From Rhodospirillaceae bacterium UBA3470 (GTDB lineage: Bacteria; Pseudomonadota; Alphaproteobacteria; Rhodospirillales; Casp-alpha2), in contig DFRF01000105.1 of NCBI GenBank assembly GCA_002378125.1, forward strand, positions 1 to 15,440: a stretch of 15,440 nucleotides of DNA, written 5' to 3'. This document shows, in pieces, positions 1-7,338 of this stretch. How positions within the stretch are numbered: the stretch's first letter is position 1; the number at the start of each line of letters is the position of its first letter. A program made the translations under genes and the position numbers. The notes under the pieces were generated by a model. The model made no database searches and was not told the origin of the DNA. It was given only the letters and a program-made list of their open reading frames with translations.

Positions 1-402
1 GTCATCAGCGTCCCGGGTATGGACGATCACCGGAAGTCCAAGGCGGCGCGACGCACTAATATGGGCACGAAAACTACGCTCCTGTTGAGCCCGCGAACTA
101 TGATCGTAATAGAAATCCAGGCCTGTTTCACCAAAAGCGATGACTTTTGGGTCGTCGGCAAGGGTCATCAGATCATCTGACGAAACTTCCGGCTCGTCGT
201 CCGTGTTATGGGGATGGATCCCAACGGAGCACCACATGTTCTTATATCGGCCTGCAACTTCGCGGACCTGCTGAAATTTCGTTACTCGCGTGCAAATGGT
301 CAGCATGTGCAAGACACCGGCCTCACCTGCTCTGGCGACGACCAGGTCCAGCTCATCCGAAAACTCCGGAAAATCCAGATGGCAGTGACTGTCGACAAGC
401 AT
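1..402 (-). CDS. tatD: TatD family metal-dependent hydrolase (DNase), C-terminal part cut off by window edge
   Basis: Only the first 134 residues are visible; the frame is open to base 1. TatD proteins are TIM-barrel metal-dependent hydrolases with 3'-5' DNase activity, usually about 260 residues, so roughly half is present. Visible family signatures are the N-terminal metal-binding His-Cys-His (His6, His8) after Val-Asp-Ser, the Gly-Ile-His-Pro-His segment near residues 61-65, Gly-Glu-Thr-Gly-Leu-Asp with the metal ligand Glu92, and Val-His-Thr-Arg-Asp with His128. The ATG at 402 is chosen because the HxH motif follows directly and an AGGGGG ribosome-binding site sits 9 bases upstream. It lies 59 bases downstream of metG, and tatD commonly follows metG in proteobacteria. 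I see no defect in the visible part. Confidence 0.93.
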   Translation of the reverse strand, partial: MLVDSHCHLDFPEFSDELDLVVARAGEAGVLHMLTICTRVTKFQQVREVAGRYKNMWCSVGIHPHNTDDEPEVSSDDLMTLADDPKVIAFGETGLDFYYDHSSRAQQERSFRAHISASRRLGLPVIVHTRDADD

Positions 403-411
403 TCGCGTTGG

Positions 412-417
412 CCCCCT
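412..417 (-). promoter_or_regulatory. Ribosome binding site of tatD
   Basis: AGGGGG on the minus strand lies 9 bases before the ATG at 402 and supports that start. The metG–tatD gap (403-461) otherwise shows no clear hairpin or promoter. Confidence 0.6.
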
Positions 418-461
418 ATTCAGGCATCTACCCGCATTGATACGACACGCAATATAAGGAC

Positions 462-1997
462 TTAATCGTCCTCTTGAAACCGTGGGAACACGCCTTCCGG
501 AGCCTGTAGCACCGAGCCGGGCGTCAGTCGCAGAGACAGGCTGGCGATCGCCCGCTGTTCGTCGCCAATACCCAATTGATCTAAAAGCTTCGCGGACGCA
601 TCCGGCATGAAGGGTTGGGTCAAGATGGCGAGTTGGCGGATGGTATCGGCAAGCACATACAGGACAGTCGCCATGCGCGGCGGATCCTCTTTACGAAGCT
701 TCCACGGCGCCTGCGCGTCGACATATGCATTGGCGGCGCGAACCACCGTCCAGATGGCCTCCAGGGCCTCATGGAACGCCTGCACCTCCATTCGCTCACG
801 GAGCGCCCCCTCTAGGGCCGAGGCCTGCGCTAACAAATTGTCATCATCCGCCGTGAACGGACCCGGCGCCGGTACCTGGCCTTCGCAATTCTTGGCGATC
901 ATGGCCAACACGCGCTGGGCCAAATTGCCATAGTCGTTGGCAAGCTCGCCATTCATGCGATTGACCATTGCCTGGTGCGAAAAATCACCATCGTTGCCGA
1001 AAGGCACCTCGCGGAGGAGAAAGTAGCGGACCTGATCGAGGCCGTATTTATTGACTAACTCGATTGGATCTATGACATTGCCCAGCGATTTGGAAATCTT
1101 CTGTCCTTCGTTGGTCCACCAACCGTGGGCAAAAACGCGCTTTGGAGGCTCCAGACCCGCGGCCATCAGGAAGGCTGGCCAATAGACGGCATGGAAGCGC
1201 AATATGTCCTTACCAACCATATGCAGATTTGCCGGCCAATAACGAGCGTAGTCATCTACCTCCGTTTCCGGAAATCCGACGGCTGTGATGTAATTCGTCA
1301 AGGCATCTAGCCAGACGTAAACGATATGCGCATCATCGTCCGGCACAGGCACGCCCCATTTGAATGCCGTCCGGGAGACCGACAGGTCCTGGAGCCCGCC
1401 TTTGACGAAACTGACAACTTCATTGCGCCGGGTGCGAGGCATGATGAAATCGGGATTGTCGTCATAAAATTTAAGAAGACGGTCTTCCCAGGCCGACAAA
1501 CGGAAGAAATAACTCGGCTCCTCAATCCACTCGACTTCCGCCCCCGAGGGTGCAATCCGTTTGCCGTCAGGGCCCTTGGTGAGTTCGCCCTCATTATAAA
1601 AAGCTTCATCACGAACGGCATACCAGCCGGCGTAGCTACCTAAATAAATTTCACTGGCATCAAAAAGGCGTTTCCAAATGGCCTGGCAGGCGGCCTTATG
1701 CCGAGGCTCCGTCGTACGGATGAAGTCATCATGGGTGTAATTCATAAAGTCCGCCAGGTCGCGGAAATTCTTAGAAACGTTGTCGGTAAACTGTTGCGGC
1801 TCGATACCGGCTGCCAATGCAGATTTTTCCACCTTCTGGCCATGTTCGTCCGTACCGGTCAGAAACTTCACGTCATAACCGTCAAGGCGCTTGAAGCGCG
1901 CCAGCACATCACACGCTAGCGTCGTATAGGCATGGCCGATATGCGGCGCGTCGTTCACGTAGTAGATGGGTGTCGTGACGTAGTATCGGTTCGACAT
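462..1997 (-). CDS. metG: Methionyl-tRNA synthetase (class I)
   Basis: Charges tRNA-Met with methionine in the cytoplasm. At 511 residues it is a complete class I synthetase. The HIGH motif is exact (His19-Ile-Gly-His22, within Ala-Pro-His-Ile-Gly-His-Ala). The KMSKS loop appears as Lys300-Ile-Ser-Lys-Ser304, and the connecting region holds Thr-Gly-Thr-Asp-Glu-His-Gly at about 47-53. The insertion around residues 124-160 has no Cys pairs, so this is the form without a zinc knuckle. There is no C-terminal EMAP/Trbp111-like tRNA-binding domain, as in other short bacterial MetG. It begins 15 bases after the holB stop codon, with a weak purine-rich leader (GGGG, then GGAA), so it is probably co-transcribed with tmk and holB. 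It ends in TAA. Confidence 0.97.
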   Translation of the reverse strand: MSNRYYVTTPIYYVNDAPHIGHAYTTLACDVLARFKRLDGYDVKFLTGTDEHGQKVEKSALAAGIEPQQFTDNVSKNFRDLADFMNYTHDDFIRTTEPRHKAACQAIWKRLFDASEIYLGSYAGWYAVRDEAFYNEGELTKGPDGKRIAPSGAEVEWIEEPSYFFRLSAWEDRLLKFYDDNPDFIMPRTRRNEVVSFVKGGLQDLSVSRTAFKWGVPVPDDDAHIVYVWLDALTNYITAVGFPETEVDDYARYWPANLHMVGKDILRFHAVYWPAFLMAAGLEPPKRVFAHGWWTNEGQKISKSLGNVIDPIELVNKYGLDQVRYFLLREVPFGNDGDFSHQAMVNRMNGELANDYGNLAQRVLAMIAKNCEGQVPAPGPFTADDDNLLAQASALEGALRERMEVQAFHEALEAIWTVVRAANAYVDAQAPWKLRKEDPPRMATVLYVLADTIRQLAILTQPFMPDASAKLLDQLGIGDEQRAIASLSLRLTPGSVLQAPEGVFPRFQEDD

Positions 1998-2012
1998 TTC
2001 CGAGCCCCGCGT

Positions 2013-3119
2013 CTAGCGAGCGCTGGCCGCCTGAGAGACGCATGAAAAAGTGTTTAAAATCACCTGCTTACGATCCAAATTTACTCGATCCGTGCTGGCG
2101 AGGAGTTCGTCCACCTTGTCCCACACCTCAAGCCATCGATCAAGGCCGACGACACCAGCCAAACGGTCATACAGGGCCTGTTCCCGGTCAGTAAATTCAC
2201 CAGTCCTGTCGCCAGAGGCGTACTTGATCGTCCGCATCAAAACCCAGCGAATCATCTCGTCAGCCATCGCGAACGTGTCCGTCCCCTTTTTGCCCGCGCA
2301 TTTCGCAGCAAACGCGTGGAGCGCGTTCCCATCGATCTGTGGCGCGCCCTCGAACAAGGTCATAACTTCGGTAAAAACTGAGATCCCACCGCATTCCAAA
2401 AGCCCCAGGGCCCGCCCGATACTTCCATCCGCAAGGACGGTAATAGTCTGCAGATCCTGGGACGATGCCTCCGGTACGTGCTGCGACAACCAGTCTGCAA
2501 CCATTGTTGCGGCCAAGGGCTCCAGACGGATTTGTTGGCAACGCGAACGGATGGTTGGTAAAAGCTGGCCGGGATTGTGACTGACCAGCAATAACAATGC
2601 CCGCGGCGGCGGCTCCTCTAACACCTTCAACAGAGCATTGGCGGCGTTGACATTCATTTCATCGGCGCTATCGACAATGACAATGCGCCACCCCCCTTCC
2701 CCAGCTGTCATGTGAAAGAAATTCTGCGTCCGTCGTACGTCTTCGACCACAATCTTCGAACGTCTCGTGCCGCGGTCATTTTCAGACCGCTCAATGACCA
2801 ACAAATCCCCATGGCCACCGGCGACGACCCGCTGGAACACGGGATGGTCCAAGGGAAGATGCAAATCGCTTCGCTCATCAGGAAATGCGGCGGTGCCAAA
2901 CAAGCCCGCATCAGCCAGTGTGTTTGCCAGAACGTACTTTGCGAACCGGTACGCCAGGGTGGCCTTGCCAATCCCTCGCGGCCCCGAAATCATCCAAGCA
3001 TGGTGCAACCTGTTCGCTTCAAATGCCTGCCGCAAAAGACGTTCGGCATCCGGATGCCCGAAAAGCTCAGTATTGGAAACAGGTCTTGAATCGGCGCCAT
3101 ACGGCACATCGTCGCTCAT
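2013..3119 (-). CDS. holB: DNA polymerase III subunit delta' (clamp-loader ATPase-fold subunit)
   Basis: Part of the clamp loader that puts the beta clamp on DNA. The 368-residue protein has an AAA+ fold: a Walker A-like Gly46-Pro-Arg-Gly-Ile-Gly-Lys-Ala-Thr54, an Ile-Val-Ile-Val-Asp-Ser-Ala-Asp-Glu Walker B-like strand near 146-154, Asn-Ala-Leu-Leu-Lys-Val-Leu-Glu-Glu-Pro near 161-170, and the sensor Ser-Arg-Cys at 192-194. The Walker A is fuller than in E. coli delta', which does not bind ATP productively. The four zinc-finger cysteines of E. coli delta' are not visible between the P-loop and residue 130. The ATG at 3119 follows the tmk stop by 12 bases without a strong ribosome-binding site, suggesting translational coupling. 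The stop is TAG, five sense codons ahead of and in frame with metG. Confidence 0.95.
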   Translation of the reverse strand: MSDDVPYGADSRPVSNTELFGHPDAERLLRQAFEANRLHHAWMISGPRGIGKATLAYRFAKYVLANTLADAGLFGTAAFPDERSDLHLPLDHPVFQRVVAGGHGDLLVIERSENDRGTRRSKIVVEDVRRTQNFFHMTAGEGGWRIVIVDSADEMNVNAANALLKVLEEPPPRALLLLVSHNPGQLLPTIRSRCQQIRLEPLAATMVADWLSQHVPEASSQDLQTITVLADGSIGRALGLLECGGISVFTEVMTLFEGAPQIDGNALHAFAAKCAGKKGTDTFAMADEMIRWVLMRTIKYASGDRTGEFTDREQALYDRLAGVVGLDRWLEVWDKVDELLASTDRVNLDRKQVILNTFSCVSQAASAR

Positions 3120-3131
3120 ATTGCGATCACG

Positions 3132-3770
3132 TCAGTCCAGGTCAAGGGAAAAGCGAGCATTAACGCACGCTATCACGTCGTCGTACACGTCGTTTTCGTC
3201 TTTTGCAGCGTCAACAACTGCACATCGATCCGGATAACGTTTTGCGATTTCCAGAAATCCATTGCGAAGGCGCTCATGAAATTCCAGCTCCATACGCTCA
3301 TATCGATCCTCGTCGCCACCCCGGCGCTGCGTGCGCCCTAGCCCCATGTCCACTGGCAGATCAAAGATAAGGGTCAAGTCCGGCTGGAACGCACCAAACA
3401 GCAAACGGTGAAGATGATCGACCATGTCCGTTCCGAGTCCTTGGCCGTAACCTTGATAGGCCAACGTAGAATCATGAAACCGATCACACACCACCCACGA
3501 GCCTCGCACCAATGCCGGTTTCACCACCGACGCCACATGCTCCACTCGAGCCGCAGTATGGAGTAACAATTCAGTCTCCGGGATCCAACGCTGGATTTCT
3601 CCGGACACCAACATTTTGCGAATTTCCTCCGCCGCCGGCGACCCGCCTGGTTCACGGGATCGCACCACGTCAACGCCCGTCCGGCTCAAGGAGTCGCCGA
3701 GCCGCTGAAGCTGGGTCGACTTTCCAGCCCCCTCCCCTCCTTCAAAGGTAATAAACCGGCCCTCCGCCAT
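3132..3770 (-). CDS. tmk: Thymidylate kinase
   Basis: Phosphorylates dTMP to dTDP for DNA precursor synthesis. From the ATG at 3770 the protein is 212 residues, the usual family length. It shows Phe-Ile-Thr-Phe-Glu followed by the P-loop Gly-Gly-Glu-Gly-Ala-Gly-Lys-Ser-Thr (residues 11-19), Arg-Glu-Pro-Gly-Gly-Ser near 39-44, the Cys-Asp-Arg-Phe-xx-Ser-Thr-Leu-Ala-Tyr-Gln-Gly signature, and a C-terminal lid region with Arg and Asp-Arg-Tyr-Glu. The frame is open upstream to an ATG at 3833, but that would add 21 unlikely residues and overlap the carboxypeptidase gene. The internal start matches the family. It begins 7 bases after the stop of the preceding carboxypeptidase gene and ends 12 bases before holB, as in many alphaproteobacteria. 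Confidence 0.96.
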   Translation of the reverse strand: MAEGRFITFEGGEGAGKSTQLQRLGDSLSRTGVDVVRSREPGGSPAAEEIRKMLVSGEIQRWIPETELLLHTAARVEHVASVVKPALVRGSWVVCDRFHDSTLAYQGYGQGLGTDMVDHLHRLLFGAFQPDLTLIFDLPVDMGLGRTQRRGGDEDRYERMELEFHERLRNGFLEIAKRYPDRCAVVDAAKDENDVYDDVIACVNARFSLDLD

Positions 3771-3777
3771 GACGTGG

Positions 3778-4950
3778 TCAGGAGCCTGCTTCACCGAGGA
3801 GAATTGTTGACACGGCCGACCATACGCGGCCAAACAATCCCAATTGCTCTACGTCGGCGCCGGCCAAAACTGGTACTGTGAGATCGGCCTGCCCAGGAAG
3901 GCTCACGACAACCTTTCCAACTTCCGTTCCCCTTTTTATAGGCGCTGGAATGGGGCTATCGTAGATCAGCTTCACTTTCATCTTTCGCCGATGCTTGCGC
4001 GGAAACGTTAATGTCACATCTTCCTTGATGATCAACGGCACCCGGCCGCTCGTGCCCAGCCACACATGCGCTTCGTCGAGCTGTTCGCCAGCCTTGAACA
4101 AGGCGTAGTTATTGAACTCCCGAAAGGCCCATTCTATGAGGCGTTCCGTTTCCCGACTTCTGGCTCTCTTAGACTCGAGGCCATTGACGACCAAGATAAT
4201 CCGTCGTTCTCCACGAAGTGCCGAGGCTGCAAGCCCATAACCCGATTCACGAGTGTATCCTGTCTTCAAGCCGTCTACGCCTATTTCCTTGTAAAGCAAC
4301 GGATTCCGGTTCACCTGGCTAATGCCACCGTAGGTAAATTCCGCCTCTTTGAAGTAATGGTAGAACTCGGGAAACCTCTTAATGAGGGCAGCCGATAATG
4401 TGGCCAGGTCACGAGGGGTCATTCGATGCTCGGGGTGCGGCCAACCGGTGGAATTCCGAAAGTTCGAATTCTGCAGACCAATCTCCCGACCACGTTCGGT
4501 CATCTCCGCAGCAAAGGCTTCCTCGCTACCGGATAGGGCTTCGGCCACAACAATGCAGGCATCATTTCCCGACTGGACAATGATGCCTCGGAGTAGGTCC
4601 TCGATCTTAACCCGCTTTCGCGGTGGCAGAAACATGGTGGAACTGCCGCTCTTGACACCACCCTTCCGCCAGGCGTTTTCGCTGATACGAAACGTATCGT
4701 CTAGGGACAATGATCCATCTTTCAGCCGTTCGAATAACAGATACAGCGTCATCAGCTTGCTCATGGACGCCGGGGCCATGGGAACATCGGCGTTCTTGTC
4801 GAGAAGGACCTTTCCCGTAGCAACCTCGATGACTACAGCGGACTTAGCGGGGGTCTCCGCCGCGGCTGGCCACGCCAGTCCTGCAACCATAGCCAACGCC
4901 GACGCCAAGACGCGGATAGGAAACGCGGTACATGACTGCTTCTTAATCAT
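3778..4950 (-). CDS. dac: D-alanyl-D-alanine carboxypeptidase (PBP5/6 type, peptidase S11)
   Basis: Trims the terminal D-Ala from peptidoglycan pentapeptides in the periplasm. The 390-residue product starts with a signal peptide (Met-Ile-Lys-Lys, hydrophobic stretch about 12-28, Ala-Ala-Ala around 29-31). The three active-site motifs are intact: Ser62-Met-Ser-Lys65 with the nucleophile, Ser127-Gly-Asn129, and Lys229-Thr-Gly231. The PBP5-C beta domain follows from about residue 285. The last roughly 20 residues are hydrophobic/amphipathic, like the membrane anchor of PBP5/6. The ATG at 4950 is preferred over an open upstream ATG at 5013 because it has a GGAGAG ribosome-binding site 9 bases before it, puts the signal peptide at the N-terminus, and avoids overlapping rlpA. 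Homologues carry names such as dacA, dacC and dacF; I cannot choose between them. Confidence 0.95.
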   Translation of the reverse strand: MIKKQSCTAFPIRVLASALAMVAGLAWPAAAETPAKSAVVIEVATGKVLLDKNADVPMAPASMSKLMTLYLLFERLKDGSLSLDDTFRISENAWRKGGVKSGSSTMFLPPRKRVKIEDLLRGIIVQSGNDACIVVAEALSGSEEAFAAEMTERGREIGLQNSNFRNSTGWPHPEHRMTPRDLATLSAALIKRFPEFYHYFKEAEFTYGGISQVNRNPLLYKEIGVDGLKTGYTRESGYGLAASALRGERRIILVVNGLESKRARSRETERLIEWAFREFNNYALFKAGEQLDEAHVWLGTSGRVPLIIKEDVTLTFPRKHRRKMKVKLIYDSPIPAPIKRGTEVGKVVVSLPGQADLTVPVLAGADVEQLGLFGRVWSAVSTILLGEAGS

Positions 4951-4959
4951 TTTCCAGAT

Positions 4960-4965
4960 CTCTCC
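4960..4965 (-). promoter_or_regulatory. Ribosome binding site deciding the carboxypeptidase start
   Basis: GGAGAG on the minus strand lies 9 bases before the ATG at 4950, inside the 25-base gap after the rlpA stop. It favours this start over the ATG at 5013, which lies within rlpA. Confidence 0.7.
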
Positions 4966-4975
4966 GGGTTGATGA

Positions 4976-5989
4976 TCATTCAACGATGATGCGTGCTGAT
5001 GTGAACCCAACACGCGTCACAGATTTCAGTATCCGATCTGCGTCTGCGACGCTGGCAAGCGGCCCCACCCTAACCCGATAATGATCACGACCGTTGATCA
5101 GCACACTTGAAATTTTAACCGATCCAATGGATGCCAAACGAGCTTGAACGCGGTTCGCATTGGCATACTCGCCAAACGCGCCTGCCTGAACAAAAATGTT
5201 GGAGGCTTCAACGTTCGTTAGTGTCACCTTGCCTGTTACAGCTTGCCTCAAAGCTGGCGTTCTCACTGTCACCCGCTCGGGTGCGGGGATGGTTGAGGCA
5301 TAGGCCTGCTGCTTTGCTGAAACAGGGATACTTACTTGACGAGCGGATGTCTTGGCACCCGGTGGAGGAGGAAGTGACACCGCATCTACCTTCGCCTTGG
5401 GCAAACGCGTAACTGTTATCGGCGAACCAACCTTTTGCAATTCGGACTTGTTCTTCATCTGAACCGCCAAAGCCCGGCTCTTGTCCGCAAGAATCTGTAC
5501 CCGTACTTTCGCGGTTCCTTGCTTATGAAATCCAAGCAACTGGGACCCCCGGCGAGATATGTCGATGATCCGGCCTTTCGCAAAAGGCCCACGATCATTG
5601 ACTTTCACCACGAGGCTTCGACCGTTTTCCAAATTAGTCACACGAACATAACTTGGCATGGGTAAAGTGCGATGCGCAGCAGTAAGCGCGTTCATATCGT
5701 AGATTTCACCGTTAGCAGTCTTACGGCCATGAAATTTTGAGCCCTACCAGGACGCAATTCCAGTCTCGTCGAATTCATAATCTTCCTTGGGGTAGTACCA
5801 ATGGCCACCAATCTGGTAAGGATTACCGACCTTGTAGCGAGCGTGAGACTCCTCTTCCACAACATCGGCAACACGCTTTACGGAATGGATCGCCAGTTGG
5901 GTCTCCGCACAAGAGCTAACGATTACCATAATCGCCGTAACCATCCATACTCGCATCACTCTGGCGCGCCGAAACATAACCTTACCCAT
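4976..5989 (-). pseudogene. rlpA: RlpA-type septal ring lytic transglycosylase lipoprotein, interrupted by an in-frame TAG
   Basis: RlpA cleaves peptidoglycan strands lacking stem peptides and is brought to the septum by its SPOR domain. The reading frame runs 338 codons: a signal segment (basic start, hydrophobic 15-26) ending in a Val-Ser-Ser-Cys lipobox (Cys27), a double-psi beta-barrel domain around 75-170, a Pro/Ala/Lys-rich linker, and a SPOR domain at about 264-337. Catalytic-type residues are present (His106 in Thr-Ala-Ala-His-Arg; Asp132 in Val-Asn-Asp-Arg-Gly-Pro-Phe). Codon 82 is TAG, between Ala-Ser-Trp and Gly, where the family has Tyr. Both sides are in the same frame and otherwise well preserved, so this is a nonsense change and not a frameshift. 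A fragment starting at Met99 (5695) would lack the signal sequence and the first barrel strand. It could be a fresh pseudogene, a read-through gene or a sequence error. Confidence 0.85.
5744..5746 (-). other. In-frame amber codon inside rlpA
   Basis: The plus strand reads cta, which is TAG on the minus strand, flanked by TGG (Trp) and GGC (Gly). Replacing it by Tyr restores the Trp-Tyr-Gly of the RlpA barrel. TAT or TAC differs from TAG only in the third base. Confidence 0.9.
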
Positions 5990-6011
5990 CTAAAATACTG
6001 TCTAAGTGTGA

Positions 6012-6039
6012 CCTATATCTATTACAGAAAACAAGTCAA
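6012..6039 (-). promoter_or_regulatory. Candidate sigma70-type promoter for rlpA
   Basis: In the AT-rich 51-base gap between mltB and rlpA the minus strand carries TTGACT (6039-6034), a 16-base spacer, and TATAGG (6017-6012). Transcription would start near 6005, shortly ahead of the rlpA ATG at 5989. The -35 matches the consensus in five of six positions and the -10 in four. It would give rlpA and the genes below it their own transcription start. Seen by eye only. Confidence 0.45.
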
Positions 6040-6040
6040 A

Positions 6041-7285
6041 TCACTGGATCTTGTGGTTGTCTGATAACTCACGACTGTTTTTTATGTGTTCAATAAGCTG
6101 AGAGTTCGGGAACCCATCAGCAGGAAGGCTATGCCTACGCTGATACTTTTTAATGGCTTTTGACGTCATCGGTCCGACTCGGCCATCAGGTTTTCCTGCG
6201 TTGAACCCCAAAGCGTTCAATCGACGCTGCAAATCGAGGATATCATGCCGGGAAAGTGGGTTAATATCCCCCAGCTCCGCGCGTAATTTGCCTTTACCAA
6301 CTAATCGATCAGAGAGATGCCCAACCGCAAGAGCGTAGAGGTGAGATCGATTCCATATCATTGTTGTGCGGTAATTTTTATAAACCAGAAATGCTGGGCC
6401 ACGATAACCTGCTGGCAGTAAAATTGATGCATCATCAACCACCACATCAGGCAGAGGTTTCCCATTTACCTGCCGCACACCCAGAATATTCCATTCCGCC
6501 AAGGATTTTTGAATTTCCAGTCCCGACAACCCGACATCAAAAGACCGTGGCAACTGAACTTCCCGTCCCCACGTGCGGTCTTTTTGCCATCCGGATTTAC
6601 TGAGATAGTTGGCAGCAGACGCGAAAATATCCGGTAGACTGTTCCAAAGGTCGCGCTTTCCGTCACGATCAAAATCGACGGCAAAATCTCTATAAGTTGT
6701 TGGAATAAATTGATGATTACCCATCGCACCCGCCCAGGACCCTCTGACGGCTGGAGGGAAATGGCCTTTGTCGATCAATTGTAGAACAGCCAAGAGTTGC
6801 TGGCGAAAGAACGCGGCACGCCGACGGTCGTGAGCCAAGGTGACCAAGGCGCCGACAACCGGGAAAACGCCAGTATACTGACCATAGTTGCTCTCCAATC
6901 CCCAGAACGCGACCAAAAACCGAGGCTGTACGCCATAGCGTTCAAATACGCGACGCAATAACGGCGCGTGCTTTTTAAGCATCTTCTTGCCCTTCACTAT
7001 TCTCTCCGCAGAGATGGCTTTCTTGAAGTAGCTGCCGAGGGTCAGCGTGAATTCTGGCTGGCGGCGGTCCAATTCAATGACCCTTGGTATCGGCTTTACC
7101 CCTCTTAAAGCATGCTCGAGGGTTGTCTTTCCAACGCCCCTTGCCTCCGCCTCCGCCATCAGAGCCTGTAGCCACGTCGGAAACGGCGGAGGCGGTGCAA
7201 CGGGTTTTGCCATTCCAGGCAAGCTGTTGCCTATGACCAGGGCCAGAACCCCAGTGCCAAACAATTTTCGATATATAGGTTTCAT
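6041..7285 (-). CDS. mltB: Lytic murein transglycosylase, MltB family, with C-terminal peptidoglycan-binding domain
   Basis: Cleaves the glycan backbone of peptidoglycan to form 1,6-anhydro-muramic ends, acting in the periplasm. The 414-residue protein starts with a signal peptide (Lys/Arg-rich start, hydrophobic 9-20, likely cut after Gly-Met-Ala near 26), so it looks soluble or exported and has no lipobox. The transglycosylase domain spans about 35-330. Its catalytic Glu131 is in Trp-Gly-Leu-Glu-Ser-Asn-Tyr-Gly, followed by Gly-Ala-Met-Gly-Asn-His-Gln-Phe and Asp-Phe-Asp-Arg-Asp-Gly-Lys-Arg-Asp-Leu-Trp. A PG_binding_1 domain covers about 344-405 (Leu-Gln-Arg-Arg-Leu, then Asp-Gly-Arg-Val-Gly-Pro). 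The ATG at 7285 is preferred over one at 7324 because of a GGGAAG site 6 bases before it and the signal peptide. It sits between the DUF218 gene and rlpA, in a run of wall enzymes. Confidence 0.94.
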   Translation of the reverse strand: MKPIYRKLFGTGVLALVIGNSLPGMAKPVAPPPPFPTWLQALMAEAEARGVGKTTLEHALRGVKPIPRVIELDRRQPEFTLTLGSYFKKAISAERIVKGKKMLKKHAPLLRRVFERYGVQPRFLVAFWGLESNYGQYTGVFPVVGALVTLAHDRRRAAFFRQQLLAVLQLIDKGHFPPAVRGSWAGAMGNHQFIPTTYRDFAVDFDRDGKRDLWNSLPDIFASAANYLSKSGWQKDRTWGREVQLPRSFDVGLSGLEIQKSLAEWNILGVRQVNGKPLPDVVVDDASILLPAGYRGPAFLVYKNYRTTMIWNRSHLYALAVGHLSDRLVGKGKLRAELGDINPLSRHDILDLQRRLNALGFNAGKPDGRVGPMTSKAIKKYQRRHSLPADGFPNSQLIEHIKNSRELSDNHKIQ

Positions 7286-7291
7286 GTGATA

Positions 7292-7297
7292 CTTCCC
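7292..7297 (-). promoter_or_regulatory. Ribosome binding site deciding the mltB start
   Basis: GGGAAG on the minus strand lies 6 bases before the ATG at 7285 and supports that start over the in-frame ATGs at 7324 and 7303. The rest of the 53-base gap shows no clear promoter or terminator. Confidence 0.6.
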
Positions 7298-7338
7298 GAT
7301 CATTCTCTGACGAGAAGATGCCACGTAACCGTTAACAA

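Noticed and set aside
2050..2580. A 176-residue open frame on the plus strand opposite holB
   Set aside because: Low-complexity Ser/Arg/Pro-rich translation without motifs; it is the shadow of holB.
3771..3833. A longer thymidylate kinase starting at 3833
   Set aside because: The extra 21 residues have no family match, would overlap the carboxypeptidase gene, and the internal ATG places the P-loop at the normal distance from the N-terminus.
4976..5695. A separate 239-residue SPOR-domain protein starting at the ATG at 5695
   Set aside because: It begins in the middle of the RlpA barrel, has no ribosome-binding site or signal sequence, and is in the same frame as the upstream lipoprotein piece. 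It is the rear part of rlpA behind the TAG.
5692..5874. A frameshift as the cause of the rlpA break, suggested by an open stretch in another frame
   Set aside because: Codon-by-codon reading shows both halves of rlpA in one frame with a single TAG between them; the other frame does not encode RlpA motifs.
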